A stretch of 64,000 nucleotides of DNA from Micrococcus terreus (GTDB taxonomy: Bacteria; Actinomycetota; Actinomycetes; Actinomycetales; Micrococcaceae): contig NZ_FPCG01000003.1 in the NCBI RefSeq assembly GCF_900116905.1, forward strand, positions 124,001 to 188,000. The letters are read 5' to 3'. The notes beneath the pieces were generated by a model. That model made no database searches. It was not told the origin of the DNA and saw nothing but the letters and a program-made list of their open reading frames with translations. The position numbers and the translations under genes are program-made. Below, piece by piece: positions 8,154 through 16,430 of this stretch; the stretch's first letter is position 1; each line of letters begins with the position of its first letter.

Positions 8154-8286
8154 GGGGTCCTTCCTGGTCAGCACCGTGCGCGCGGTCAGTGACGAGCCGC
8201 GGCGGGAAGAGCCGGCGTGGCGCAGGACCACCCCCATGCGACTGCACCTTCCATGGTAGGCGGTGCGCGGGGGTGGATGCCGGTCA

Positions 8287-9507
8287 TCAGCGCACGGTGC
8301 GGACCGAGTGCGCTGAGGGCCAGGAGACCAGGGCCAGAACCAGCCCGACGACGGCCAGTCCGGCCAGGATCACGGCCACCGGCGCCAGGCCGAGAGCGGC
8401 TCCAAGCGTTCCGGCCAGGGGATAGGTCACCAGGAAGCAGGCATGGGAGAGGGAGAACTGTGCGGCGAACACGGCGGGCCGGGTGCCCTCGGTGCTGTTA
8501 CGGCGCAACAGTCGGGCCGAGGGGGTCAGCACGGCTGAGGTGGCGGCACCGGCCGCGAACCACAGGGCGAGCAGAATGATGCACTGGGCCGTGCCGTCCG
8601 TCCAGTGGATGGCGGCCGCAGTGGCCAGCAGCATCACGGGCAGGGCCGTGGCGCCGGCGACCATGACGGTGCGGTCCGGGCGGCGGGCGAGCAGCCGGGT
8701 CATGAGCAGGGCCACCACCATGGACCCGCCGCCGTAGGCGCCGAGCATCAGCGCCACGTCCGGTTGGGGTCGTTCGAGCAGCCCCTGCACCAGGACCACG
8801 GTGTTGATGATGACCATGGCGGTGGAGGTGGCCACCACCAGGTTCAGCCCCAGCAGGCCGCGCAGCTCCCGCTCGGCCCAGAAGATCCGGGTGCCGCGGG
8901 TGAGCCGGTCCAGGAACGGTGTGACCGGTGGGGCGGGGATGTGCGGCAGGCGTGATGCCGCCACCAGGACAGCGGAGACGATGAAGCCGACCACGGTGCC
9001 CACGAAGAGGTTGTGGTAGCTGATCACCGTCAGCAGGGCGGCGGCGATCAGGGGGGAGAGCAACGACTCGAGGTCGTAGGCCAGGCGGGACAGGGACAGC
9101 GCCTGGGTGTACTCCTCCTCGTCCGGCAGCACCGAGGGGATGACCGCCTGGAACGTGGGGGTGAAGGTGGCCGAGGCGGACTGCAGCAGGAAGATCAACA
9201 CGTAGATCTGCCAGGCCTCGGAGACGAACGGCAGGGCCACGGCCACGGCCGCGCGGATCAGGTCAGCGGCGATCAGCACGGGCTTGCGGGGCAGCCGGGC
9301 GGTCAGGGCGGTGGCGATGGGGGAGACCACCACATAGGCGATCATCTTGATGGTCATCGCCAGGCCCAGCACGATCCCGGCATCGCCTGCGGCGATGTCG
9401 AAGGCCAGTAGCCCCAGGGCCACGGTGAGCAGGCCCGTGCCCAGCAGGGCGATGACCTGGGCGCTGAACAGCTGGGCGTAGGTGCGGTGGCGCAGGACGG
9501 AGAGCAT
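8287..9507 (-). CDS. MFS exporter, EntS/NreB-like
   Basis: A 406-residue 12-helix major facilitator. Its N-terminus (YAQLFSAQVIALLGTGLLTV) is typical of the EntS/drug and metal-efflux branch, and the helix 2-3 loop reads SPIATALTARLPRKP. The ATG follows GGGAGGG and lies 7 nt after the ArsR gene on the same strand. Because that ArsR protein carries a histidine-rich site resembling nickel/cobalt sensors, export of Ni or Co is the most economical guess; drug export is the alternative. The last helices overlap a short match to the dispersed GACGAC element (8345-8357), which may be chance. Confidence 0.8.
   Translation of the reverse strand: MLSVLRHRTYAQLFSAQVIALLGTGLLTVALGLLAFDIAAGDAGIVLGLAMTIKMIAYVVVSPIATALTARLPRKPVLIAADLIRAAVAVALPFVSEAWQIYVLIFLLQSASATFTPTFQAVIPSVLPDEEEYTQALSLSRLAYDLESLLSPLIAAALLTVISYHNLFVGTVVGFIVSAVLVAASRLPHIPAPPVTPFLDRLTRGTRIFWAERELRGLLGLNLVVATSTAMVIINTVVLVQGLLERPQPDVALMLGAYGGGSMVVALLMTRLLARRPDRTVMVAGATALPVMLLATAAAIHWTDGTAQCIILLALWFAAGAATSAVLTPSARLLRRNSTEGTRPAVFAAQFSLSHACFLVTYPLAGTLGAALGLAPVAVILAGLAVVGLVLALVSWPSAHSVRTVR
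8345..8357 (+). repeat. Weak match to the GACGAC element core
   Basis: CCCGACGACGGCC near the end of the MFS exporter gene, in a membrane helix and without the CTCACC flank. It may be chance. Confidence 0.25.
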
Positions 9508-9514
9508 GGTCGGT

Positions 9515-9874
9515 TCAGCCCTCCCGGTGGTGGGGAGGCAGCTGCCCGTGGGCCACGGCGTGCTCGGCCTGGTTCAGTGCCTCGACGATCAGGGTCAGGG
9601 CGTGCTCGTCCACGAGCCGGTACAGCACGCTGGTGCCCTGCTGCCGGGTGGTGACCATCCGGGCCATGCGCATGCGCGCCAGATGCTGGGAGACGCCGGA
9701 GGGCTTCTTGCCCACCGCCTCGGCCAGGGCGTTGACCGAGAGCTCGCCGTTCTCCTGCAGGGTCAGCACGATCCGGATCCGGGTGGGATCGGAGAGCAGG
9801 GTCAGGACCTCGGAGGCCAGGTCGATCTGGTCCGAGCTGACGGTCGCGAGGTCAATCTTCTTATCCGCGTGCAT
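9515..9874 (-). CDS. ArsR/SmtB family repressor, possible Ni/Co sensor
   Basis: A 119-residue winged-helix repressor (LSDPTRIRIVLTL, then recognition helix KKPSGVSQHLARMR). The alpha-3 CxC arsenic/cadmium site is absent. The alpha-5/C-terminal part has D89, H91, E104, H105, H109, H115 and H116. The spacing H, +13 E, +14 H, then a C-terminal HH pair resembles the KmtR Ni/Co site as I remember it (H88, E101, H102, H110, H111). It is followed at 7 nt by the MFS exporter, so repression relieved by metal is likely. The start codon lies inside a 20-bp dyad and 6 nt after TAGTAT, implying leaderless, autoregulated transcription. Confidence 0.85.
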   Translation of the reverse strand: MHADKKIDLATVSSDQIDLASEVLTLLSDPTRIRIVLTLQENGELSVNALAEAVGKKPSGVSQHLARMRMARMVTTRQQGTSVLYRLVDEHALTLIVEALNQAEHAVAHGQLPPHHREG

Positions 9875-9886
9875 ACGCAGATACTA
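9863..9886 (-). promoter_or_regulatory. arsR -10 box and operator-like dyad over the start codon
   Basis: On the minus strand TAGTAT is followed after 6 nt by the ATG. The 20-bp dyad ATCTGCGTATGCACGCGGAT (8-bp arms, one mismatch) covers the space between the -10 and the first codons. A repressor bound here would block the transcription start, which fits ArsR autoregulation. Confidence 0.45.
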
Positions 9887-9965
9887 ACACCCGCGAGCCC
9901 TCACCATCCAGATCACGTGCGCAGCTGATGCCGCGACACGCCGATCCAACCGGCAGTTGTCGTGA

Positions 9966-10904
9966 TCATGATCGGCGGGGTGCGGAGGTGAGTTCGGCGG
10001 CGGCCTCCTCCAGGATCCCGCGCACAGCGGTGATCGCCGGCGACTGCGCCGACGAGGAGCGGATGGAGGTGAACACCGTCCGCAGTGGGTCGCCCGGAAG
10101 CCGGATTCGCCGCACCGCCGCAGGGGTGTCCACCAGCATGAGTCCGGGCAACAGGGCCACCGCGTTGCCGGAGGCCACCAGGCCCACGTGCGACTGCAGG
10201 TCCGAGGAGATGTACCGGACGTCCGGCTCGAACCCGGCGGACCGGCAGACCTGTTCGGCCCAGTGCCGGGTGGCCGTGCCGTCCGGTTCCATCACCCACG
10301 GCAGCGGCCGTGCGGTCAGCAGGGTCTCCAGCTCCCGACCCTCCGGCAGGGCCGCGCCGTCCACGCTCAGCTCGGCCGGCACCACCAGCTGCAGGTCGTC
10401 CCGCAGCAGCTCCTTGCGGTCCAGCCCGGGCCAGTGCGGGGCGGCGTGCCCGGGGTACTGCTCGGCCACCACCACGTCCACGTCCCGGACCCAGGTCTCA
10501 TGCAGGGCGGTCTCCGGTTCGTACTGGAACACCTCCAGGCGCAGTTCCGGATGCCGCTCGCGCAGGATCGTCAGCGCGCGGGGCAGCAGGGCGATCGCCG
10601 CCGACTGGAACAGGGCCAGCTGCACTCGCCCGGTCACCGAGTTCCGCGCCCGGGTCAGGGCGGTCTCGGCCTCCTCGAGCGCGTCCAGGATCGGGTCGAT
10701 CCGCGCCACCAGCGCCTGGGCCTCAGCGGTGAGCTGCACGCCGCGTCCGGAGCGGCGCAGCAGCTCGGTCCGGGTCTCGCGCTCCAGCACGGCCAGCTGC
10801 GCGGACACTGAGGACGGGGCCATGTTCATGGACTGCGCCACCGCGGTCACCGACCCCCGGATGGACAGCTCCCGCAGCAGCACCAGTCGCCGGACCTCCA
10901 GCAT
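9966..10904 (-). CDS. LysR family transcriptional regulator
   Basis: A 312-residue LysR regulator with an N-terminal helix-turn-helix (SVTAVAQSMNMAPSSVSAQL, about residues 18-37) and a periplasmic-binding-like effector domain from about 90 (GRVQLALFQSAAIALLP). The ATG giving MLEVRRL was chosen because GGGAGAGG precedes it at good spacing; an upstream in-frame start lacks that. It is divergent from putA across a 190-bp gap containing a dyad, so control of proline catabolism is the natural hypothesis. The usual actinobacterial PutR-type regulators differ, so the effector is uncertain. Confidence 0.85.
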   Translation of the reverse strand: MLEVRRLVLLRELSIRGSVTAVAQSMNMAPSSVSAQLAVLERETRTELLRRSGRGVQLTAEAQALVARIDPILDALEEAETALTRARNSVTGRVQLALFQSAAIALLPRALTILRERHPELRLEVFQYEPETALHETWVRDVDVVVAEQYPGHAAPHWPGLDRKELLRDDLQLVVPAELSVDGAALPEGRELETLLTARPLPWVMEPDGTATRHWAEQVCRSAGFEPDVRYISSDLQSHVGLVASGNAVALLPGLMLVDTPAAVRRIRLPGDPLRTVFTSIRSSSAQSPAITAVRGILEEAAAELTSAPRRS

Positions 10905-11020
10905 CGCCTCTCCCGTCTGACCGTTCCTCACCCCCGCCCCGGAAGCACACCCCGCCGTACGGGGGTGAGGGTCCGGTCCGGGGGTGCAGAATCACGGTGC
11001 CACCTGAACCACCACCAGCG

Positions 11021-11035
11021 TTCGTCTAAGCCGAA
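11021..11035. promoter_or_regulatory. LysR-type dyad between lysR and putA
   Basis: TTCG-N7-CGAA is a 15-bp dyad about 60 bp upstream of the putA start. This is the usual size and place of a LysR recognition site. A weak -10 (CACAAT, 11083-11088) lies 6 nt before the putA ATG. Confidence 0.35.
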
Positions 11036-11094
11036 CGATACCGTGCAGAAACATTCGCTGTTCACGCACGGTGTCACTCAGACACAATCGCTCC

Positions 11095-14000
11095 ATGACT
11101 GCCAACACCCCTGCGCACGACTCCGCGCCCACTGCCGGTGCCACCACGCTCTCGCTCACCGACACCCCAGACCCGGCTGACCTGCGACGCCTGGCCCCGG
11201 CCGCCGTCGAGCAGGTCAAGACCTGGCTGCAGGATGCCCGTCAGTACCCGGCGAACTTCTCCGCGCGCCAGCTGGCCGGAGTGCTCAAGGACCCCAACGG
11301 TCTGGACTTCACCGTGGGCTTCGTGGACCGCGTGGTCCGCCCGGAGGACCCCAAGATCGCCGCCGAGGCGCTGCGCGAGCTGGCCCCCATGGTCCCGGGC
11401 TTCCTGCCCTGGTACATGAAGTCGGCCATGGGCGCCGGCGGCAAGGTCGCCCCGTTCGTGCCCCAGGTCGCCGTCCCGGTGGCCCGCAAGGTGCTGCGCG
11501 AGCTGGTCTCGCACCTGATCGTGGACGCCACCGAGTCCAAGCTGGGCCCCTCGATCGCCAAGCTCAAGCAGCCCGGCACCCGTCTGAACATCAACCTGCT
11601 CGGCGAGGCCATCCTGGGCAAGGAGGAGGCCGAGCGCCGCCTGGACGGGATCCGCACGCTGATCGAGCGTCCGGACGTGGACTACGTCTCGGTCAAGGTC
11701 TCCGCCGCCACCGCCCCGCACAGCCCGTGGGCGTTCGACCAGGCCGTCACCGAGGTCACCGAGCACCTGCTGCCGCTCTACCAGCTGGCCGCCAGCCAGG
11801 CTCAGGACCCCGCCCAGAACCACACCTCCACGTTCATCAACCTGGACATGGAGGAGTACCACGACCTGGACATGACGCTGGCCGTGTTCATGCGCCTGAT
11901 GGACCAGCCCGAGCTGAAGGATCTGCCCGCCGGGATCGTGCTGCAGGCCTACCTGCCGGACGCGCTGGACGCCATGATCCGCCTGCAGGAGTGGGCCGCC
12001 CGCCGCGTGGAGGCCGGTGGCGCGCCCATCAAGGTCCGCGTGGTCAAGGGCGCCAACCTGCCCATGGAGCAGATGCAGGCCTCCCTGATGGGCTGGCCCG
12101 TCGCCACCTGCCCCACCAAGCAGGCCACCGACGCCAACTACAAGCGCGTGCTCAACTACGCCCTGACCCCCGAGCGCACCCGCAACGTGCGCATCGGCGT
12201 GGCCGGGCACAACCTCTTCGACGTCGCCCTGTCCCTGCTGCTGGTCCGGGAGCGTGGGCTCACCACGGCGTGGCCGGAGGACGTGAAGGACAGCCAGCCC
12301 GACGACGGCACCTCGCCGTCTGCAGGCAGCGGCACCCAGGTGCCCCGCGCCCAGCAGTCGGCACCCGGGCACGCACCGGATGTGGAGTTCGAGATGCTGC
12401 TGGGCATGGCCACCGGTCAGGCCGAGGCCGTGAAGAAGGACGTCGGCTCGCTGCTGCTCTACACCCCCGTGGTGCACCCCGGAGAGTTCGACGTGGCCAT
12501 CGCCTACCTGGTCCGCCGCCTGGAGGAGGGCGCGTCCCAGGAGAACTTCATGTCCGCCGTGTTCGAACTGGACTCGGACCAGCGCCTGTTCGCCCGTGAG
12601 GAGCAGCGCTTCCTGGCCTCCGTGCAGGACGTGGACCTGACCGTCCCGGCGCCGGCCCGCAACCAGAACCGTCTGGCCGGGGACCTGGGCGATGTCCCGG
12701 CACCGGTGGACGGCTTCGCCAACACCCCGGACACCGACCCCTCGCTGGCGGCCAACCGGGAATGGGGACGTCAGATCATCGCCAAGATCCCCACCTCCAC
12801 CCTGGGGGTGGACACGGTCCGCGAGACCAAGGTGAGCACCATCGCCGGGGTGCAGGACGTCGTCGGGAAGGCTGTGCAGGCCGGACAGGCCTGGGGTGCC
12901 CTCTCCGGGACCGAGCGCGAGGCCGTGCTGCAGAGGATCGGGGACAAGCTCGAGGAACGCCGCGCCGACCTGCTCGAGGTGGCCGCCGCCGAGACCGGCA
13001 AGACCCTGGACCAGGGTGACCCGGAGATCTCCGAGGCCATCGACTTCGCGCGCTACTACGGCCGTCTGGCCCGCGGACTGGACGAGGTGCGCGGCGCCAC
13101 GTTCCAGCCCTCCAAGCTGACCCTGGTCATCCCGCCGTGGAACTTCCCGGTGGCCATCCCCGTGGGTGGTGTGCTGGCCGCGCTCGCCGCCGGTTCGCCC
13201 GTGGTGTTCAAGCCCGCCTCGCAGTCGGCCCGTACCGGCGCCGTGGCGTTCGAGGCCATCCGCGAGGGCCTGCGCGAGGCCGAGGTCCAGGACGCCGACC
13301 ACCTGGTCTCCTTCCTGACCCTGGACCGCAGCGGCGAGGAGAAGATCGGCGAGAGCCTGATCGCCCACCCGGACGTGGAGAAGGTCATCCTCACCGGCGG
13401 GTACGAGACCGCGCAGCTGTTCCGCTCCTTCCGCAAGGACCTGCCGCTGCTGGCCGAGACCTCCGGCAAGAACGCGCTGATCGTCACCCCCAGCGCCGAC
13501 CTGGACCTGGCCGCCAAGGACGTGGTGAACTCCGCGTTCGGCCACGCCGGACAGAAGTGCTCCGCGTCCTCGCTGGTCATCCTGGTCGGCTCCGTGGGCA
13601 CCTCCGAGCGGTTCCACCGCCAGCTGCTGGACGCCGCCGCCTCCCTGCATGTGGGCTATCCGGACGACCCGCGCTCGCAGATGGGCCCGGTGATCGAGAA
13701 GCCCGGCGAGAAGCTCCAGCGCGGTCTGACCCAGCTGGGCGAGGGCGAGTCCTGGGAGCTGGAGCCGAAGCAGCTGGACGAGACCGGCCGTCTGTGGTCC
13801 CCGGGCATCCGCTCCGGCGTGCAGCCCGGCGCGGACGCCCACCTGACCGAGTACTTCGGACCGGTGCTGGGCGTCATGCGTGCCGAGACCCTGGAGGAGG
13901 CCGTCGGCCTGGTCAACGCCGTGGACTACGGACTGACCTCCGGCCTGCACAGCCTGGACCCGGAGGAGATCGAGTACTGGCTGGAGCACGTCAACGCCGG

Positions 14001-14853
14001 CAACCTCTACGTCAACCGGGGGATCACCGGGGCGATCGTGCGCCGTCAGCCCTTCGGCGGCTGGAAGCGCTCCGCCGTGGGTGCGGGCACCAAGGCCGGT
14101 GGCCCGCACTACCTGCACGGGCTGGGCACCTGGCATGACGAGCCGATCCTGCGCTCCACGCTGCAGACCCCCTCGGCCGCCTCCGCGGCAGGGACCGACG
14201 GCGGCGCGGCAGGTCGACTGATCGCCGCGGCCGGGCGCATCCAGGGTGAGGGTCCCTCGGTGGAGGAGCTGAACTGGCTCTCGGCCGCGGCAGCCCTGGA
14301 CGAGGCCGCCTGGCAGCAGACCTTCGGCGTGGCCGAGGACATCTCCGGGCTGATCGCTGAGCGCAACGTGCTGCGCCACCTGCCGGTGCCGACCCTGATC
14401 CGCTGGGAGTCCGGTCCGCTGGTGCACCTGCTGCGTGTGATCGCGGCCGGCCTGCGCTCGGACGCCCCGCTGACGGTCAGCGCCCCCACCGAGCTGCCCG
14501 AGGAAGTGCTCGGTGCACTGCGGGCGGCCCGCGACGTGACCGTGGTGGTGGAGGACACCGCCGCGTTCCACGGCCGGGCCCTGCAGCGCACTCGCGTCCC
14601 GGCCTCGGCTGACGGCGGCGGGGATCCCCGTGTGCGCCTGGTCCTGGACTGGGACGGCGACCCGGAGGGCTCCCGTGCTGCGGTGAAGGCACTGTTCGAG
14701 GCTGTGGACGGGTCCCCGGACCTGGCCGTGTACTCGGGCCCGGTGGTCTCCGCCGGCGACGTGGAGCTGCTGCCGTACCTGCACGAGCAGGCCATCGCCA
14801 TCACCGCCCACCGCTTCGGCACCCCGGACGGCCTGACCGACCACCTGCTCTGA
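11095..14853 (+). CDS. putA: Bifunctional proline dehydrogenase / glutamate-semialdehyde dehydrogenase
   Basis: A 1252-residue PutA oxidising proline to glutamate with FAD then NAD. The proline dehydrogenase barrel spans about 100-530 (FINLDMEEYHDLDMT, LQAYLPDALDAM, RVVKGANLPMEQM). The aldehyde dehydrogenase spans about 555-1020 with E788 (AETSGKNAL) and C822 (GHAGQKCSASS), and a C-terminal domain follows. There is no DNA-binding domain, so it does not self-repress. A Ser/Pro/Gly-rich insertion at about residues 390-425, between VRERGLTT and VEFEMLLGMATG, contains a copy of the GACGAC element. The ATG is preferred over an in-frame GTG 24 nt upstream because a -10-like CACAAT sits 6 nt before it; neither has a Shine-Dalgarno. 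Confidence 0.93.
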   Translation: MTANTPAHDSAPTAGATTLSLTDTPDPADLRRLAPAAVEQVKTWLQDARQYPANFSARQLAGVLKDPNGLDFTVGFVDRVVRPEDPKIAAEALRELAPMVPGFLPWYMKSAMGAGGKVAPFVPQVAVPVARKVLRELVSHLIVDATESKLGPSIAKLKQPGTRLNINLLGEAILGKEEAERRLDGIRTLIERPDVDYVSVKVSAATAPHSPWAFDQAVTEVTEHLLPLYQLAASQAQDPAQNHTSTFINLDMEEYHDLDMTLAVFMRLMDQPELKDLPAGIVLQAYLPDALDAMIRLQEWAARRVEAGGAPIKVRVVKGANLPMEQMQASLMGWPVATCPTKQATDANYKRVLNYALTPERTRNVRIGVAGHNLFDVALSLLLVRERGLTTAWPEDVKDSQPDDGTSPSAGSGTQVPRAQQSAPGHAPDVEFEMLLGMATGQAEAVKKDVGSLLLYTPVVHPGEFDVAIAYLVRRLEEGASQENFMSAVFELDSDQRLFAREEQRFLASVQDVDLTVPAPARNQNRLAGDLGDVPAPVDGFANTPDTDPSLAANREWGRQIIAKIPTSTLGVDTVRETKVSTIAGVQDVVGKAVQAGQAWGALSGTEREAVLQRIGDKLEERRADLLEVAAAETGKTLDQGDPEISEAIDFARYYGRLARGLDEVRGATFQPSKLTLVIPPWNFPVAIPVGGVLAALAAGSPVVFKPASQSARTGAVAFEAIREGLREAEVQDADHLVSFLTLDRSGEEKIGESLIAHPDVEKVILTGGYETAQLFRSFRKDLPLLAETSGKNALIVTPSADLDLAAKDVVNSAFGHAGQKCSASSLVILVGSVGTSERFHRQLLDAAASLHVGYPDDPRSQMGPVIEKPGEKLQRGLTQLGEGESWELEPKQLDETGRLWSPGIRSGVQPGADAHLTEYFGPVLGVMRAETLEEAVGLVNAVDYGLTSGLHSLDPEEIEYWLEHVNAGNLYVNRGITGAIVRRQPFGGWKRSAVGAGTKAGGPHYLHGLGTWHDEPILRSTLQTPSAASAAGTDGGAAGRLIAAAGRIQGEGPSVEELNWLSAAAALDEAAWQQTFGVAEDISGLIAERNVLRHLPVPTLIRWESGPLVHLLRVIAAGLRSDAPLTVSAPTELPEEVLGALRAARDVTVVVEDTAAFHGRALQRTRVPASADGGGDPRVRLVLDWDGDPEGSRAAVKALFEAVDGSPDLAVYSGPVVSAGDVELLPYLHEQAIAITAHRFGTPDGLTDHLL
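12298..12317 (+). repeat. GACGAC palindromic element, half copy inside putA
   Basis: CCCGACGACGGCACCTCGCC, read as PDDGTSP within the extra loop of the proline dehydrogenase barrel. The flanking insertion is Ser/Gly/Pro-rich and not expected in PutA. Confidence 0.6.
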
Positions 14854-14872
14854 TCGGTTCGGCCCCTCCAGC

Positions 14873-14939
14873 GTCTGTCTCAACCTCTGCGACTCGTCAT
14901 ACCGGTTATCGGTCTGATGAGTCGCAGAGGGACTGACAG
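14873..14939. repeat. Palindromic repeat family 2, intergenic copy after putA
   Basis: The 41-bp core (14887-14927) has 13-bp arms CTGCGACTCGTCA and TGATGAGTCGCAG (one mismatch) around a 15-bp spacer. A looser arm extension runs to CTGTC/GACAG. A related copy lies inside lysE at 45605-45645 with the same spacing. Placed 34 nt after the putA stop, it could also act as a terminator. Confidence 0.7.
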
Positions 14940-15061
14940 CCCACGATCGGCAGCCTGTCCGCTGTGCGGGGCCTCCTGCACAACTGCCCTGTCCACCCCG
15001 GGCGTCCCCAACCCGGGTTACGGATCAGAACGCGACGGGTCCGTCAGGTCAGGCTGAGGGC

Positions 15062-16147
15062 GTGACACCTCCTGCACCTTCACAGCTCCGCACGACTGCC
15101 GGTCTCTCACCGCTGATCGTGACCCACCGACATGATGGTGGCGCGGTGGCTCGCTCCATCGACAGGGACTTCGCCCGTGGAACCCTGGTCCGCCTGGCAC
15201 GCGGTGTCTACTGCCCCACGGAAGTGTGGCTGAAGGCTGCGCCGTGGGATCGGCACCTGCTCAATGCCGTCGCTCTCAGTCTGGGATCGCACCGTTCACC
15301 GGTGTTCGCAGGCCCCACCGCTGCTGCCATCCACGGACTTCCGCTCACGTCCACGCCGTCCATGCTTCATCTCCGAGCCCCCTCCCGTGGGGCCTCCGGC
15401 CGCCGCGATCGAAAGACCCCTTACGGCAATCGCACCACCGCCGAGACTCTGCGCCGGGCTCTCGCCAAGACCGGCACCGTCCCGCATCGTCTGCCGGATC
15501 TTCCCGTCGTCCACGGCCACTGGAACCTGCCCAGCCACCCCTCTTACCCTGCGCAGACTGTCCCGGTCACCCTCAGCGACGGGACCTTCGTCGGCACGGT
15601 CCTCGCCGACCCAGCACCCATCGCCCTGGTGGCCCTGATGCGCACCGGCGACCTCGAACTCGTCGTCCCGCCGCTCGATGCCTACCTCCACCGCCACCCC
15701 GACGGTCTCACCACTGTCACCGAGCTCCGGGACACACTCCCCTCCCGGGCCCAGAAGCTCCGGTTCGACTCCGTCCTCGCCCTCGCAGACGCCCGTGCAG
15801 AGAGTGCAGGTGAGTCACTGAGCCGGGTGGTGATCCACCAACTCGGCTTCGAGCTCCCCGAACCGCAGGTGGAGATCAGGGACGCTGCCGGCCAGCTCAT
15901 CGCCCGGGTGGACGGACTCTGGAAGCAGACCGGCCTGGTCGGCGAGTTCGACGGTCTGCAGAAGTACTCCGGCACCTTCGCCGTTTCCACACCGCCCAGC
16001 GAGATCGTCGTGGCAGAGAAGCGACGCGAGGATGCTCTCCGCCGAGCCGGGCATGACGTGGCCCGCTGGATCTGGTTGGATCTGCGCAACCCCTCACGGC
16101 TCGAACGCATCCTCACCCAGCACAGCGCTCCCCGCCGCCGAGCATGA
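15062..16147 (+). CDS. AbiEi-like / Vsr-fold protein of unknown function
   Basis: A 361-residue protein resembling the actinobacterial group annotated as AbiEi-type antitoxin-like or DUF559-type proteins. The N-terminal ~100 residues are basic and helical (VRLARGVYCP, VFAGPTAAAIHGLPL), as in AbiEi winged-helix regions. The C-terminal ~110 residues resemble a very-short-patch-repair endonuclease fold: SLSRVVIHQLGFELPEPQ, ARVDGLWKQTGLVGEFDG and a closing EDALRRAGHDVARWIW. No partner AbiEii nucleotidyltransferase gene is adjacent, so a toxin-antitoxin role is unsupported here. The GTG start has CAGGCT 6 nt upstream, suggesting leaderless transcription. Confidence 0.6.
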   Translation: MTPPAPSQLRTTAGLSPLIVTHRHDGGAVARSIDRDFARGTLVRLARGVYCPTEVWLKAAPWDRHLLNAVALSLGSHRSPVFAGPTAAAIHGLPLTSTPSMLHLRAPSRGASGRRDRKTPYGNRTTAETLRRALAKTGTVPHRLPDLPVVHGHWNLPSHPSYPAQTVPVTLSDGTFVGTVLADPAPIALVALMRTGDLELVVPPLDAYLHRHPDGLTTVTELRDTLPSRAQKLRFDSVLALADARAESAGESLSRVVIHQLGFELPEPQVEIRDAAGQLIARVDGLWKQTGLVGEFDGLQKYSGTFAVSTPPSEIVVAEKRREDALRRAGHDVARWIWLDLRNPSRLERILTQHSAPRRRA

Positions 16148-16166
16148 CGTTCAGTACCGTGAACCC

Positions 16167-16430
16167 ATGACCCCCTCGCCCCGCCGCCTGCTGCTCACCG
16201 TGCCGGCCGGCATCCTCTTCGGCGTGCTGATGTCCCTCGCCTCCGGCAACTGGGGCATGGTGGGCGTCGGTCTCGTCATGGGCGTGGGCACCGGGCTGGC
16301 CTGGTCGGCCACAGCACGTCAGTCCGACTCCTCCACAGCGGACCGGTCCGCCCCCGCCGCCCCCACACACCCCTCAGATCCGCCCCCGCGTCCCACCTCG
16401 TCCGCCACAGGTGACAGCATGGAGTCATGA
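16167..16430 (+). CDS. Small two-helix membrane protein, unknown
   Basis: An 87-residue protein with two hydrophobic segments (LLLTVPAGILFGVLMSL and MVGVGLVMGVGTGLAW) and a Ser/Pro/Thr-rich C-terminal tail. TACCGT lies exactly 6 nt before the ATG without a Shine-Dalgarno, as in leaderless genes here. Its stop overlaps the helicase start (ATGA), which supports it as a real coupled gene. I recognise no family. Confidence 0.6.
   Translation: MTPSPRRLLLTVPAGILFGVLMSLASGNWGMVGVGLVMGVGTGLAWSATARQSDSSTADRSAPAAPTHPSDPPPRPTSSATGDSMES

Noticed and set aside
10930-11094. A small gene between lysR and putA
   Set aside because: No frame has a start with Shine-Dalgarno or a leaderless signal; the region holds a dyad and promoter-like sequence instead.
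12855-12872. GACGTCGTCGGGAAGG in putA and the same string in ligD (50667-50682) as extra element copies
   Set aside because: Both encode DVVGKAV inside folded domain regions and lack the GGTGAGG flank; chance codon use explains them better.
11074-14883. A very long open frame antisense to putA (over 1200 codons)
   Set aside because: High-GC genes commonly leave open frames opposite the coding strand; putA motifs, codon third-position bias and start signals support only the plus-strand gene.
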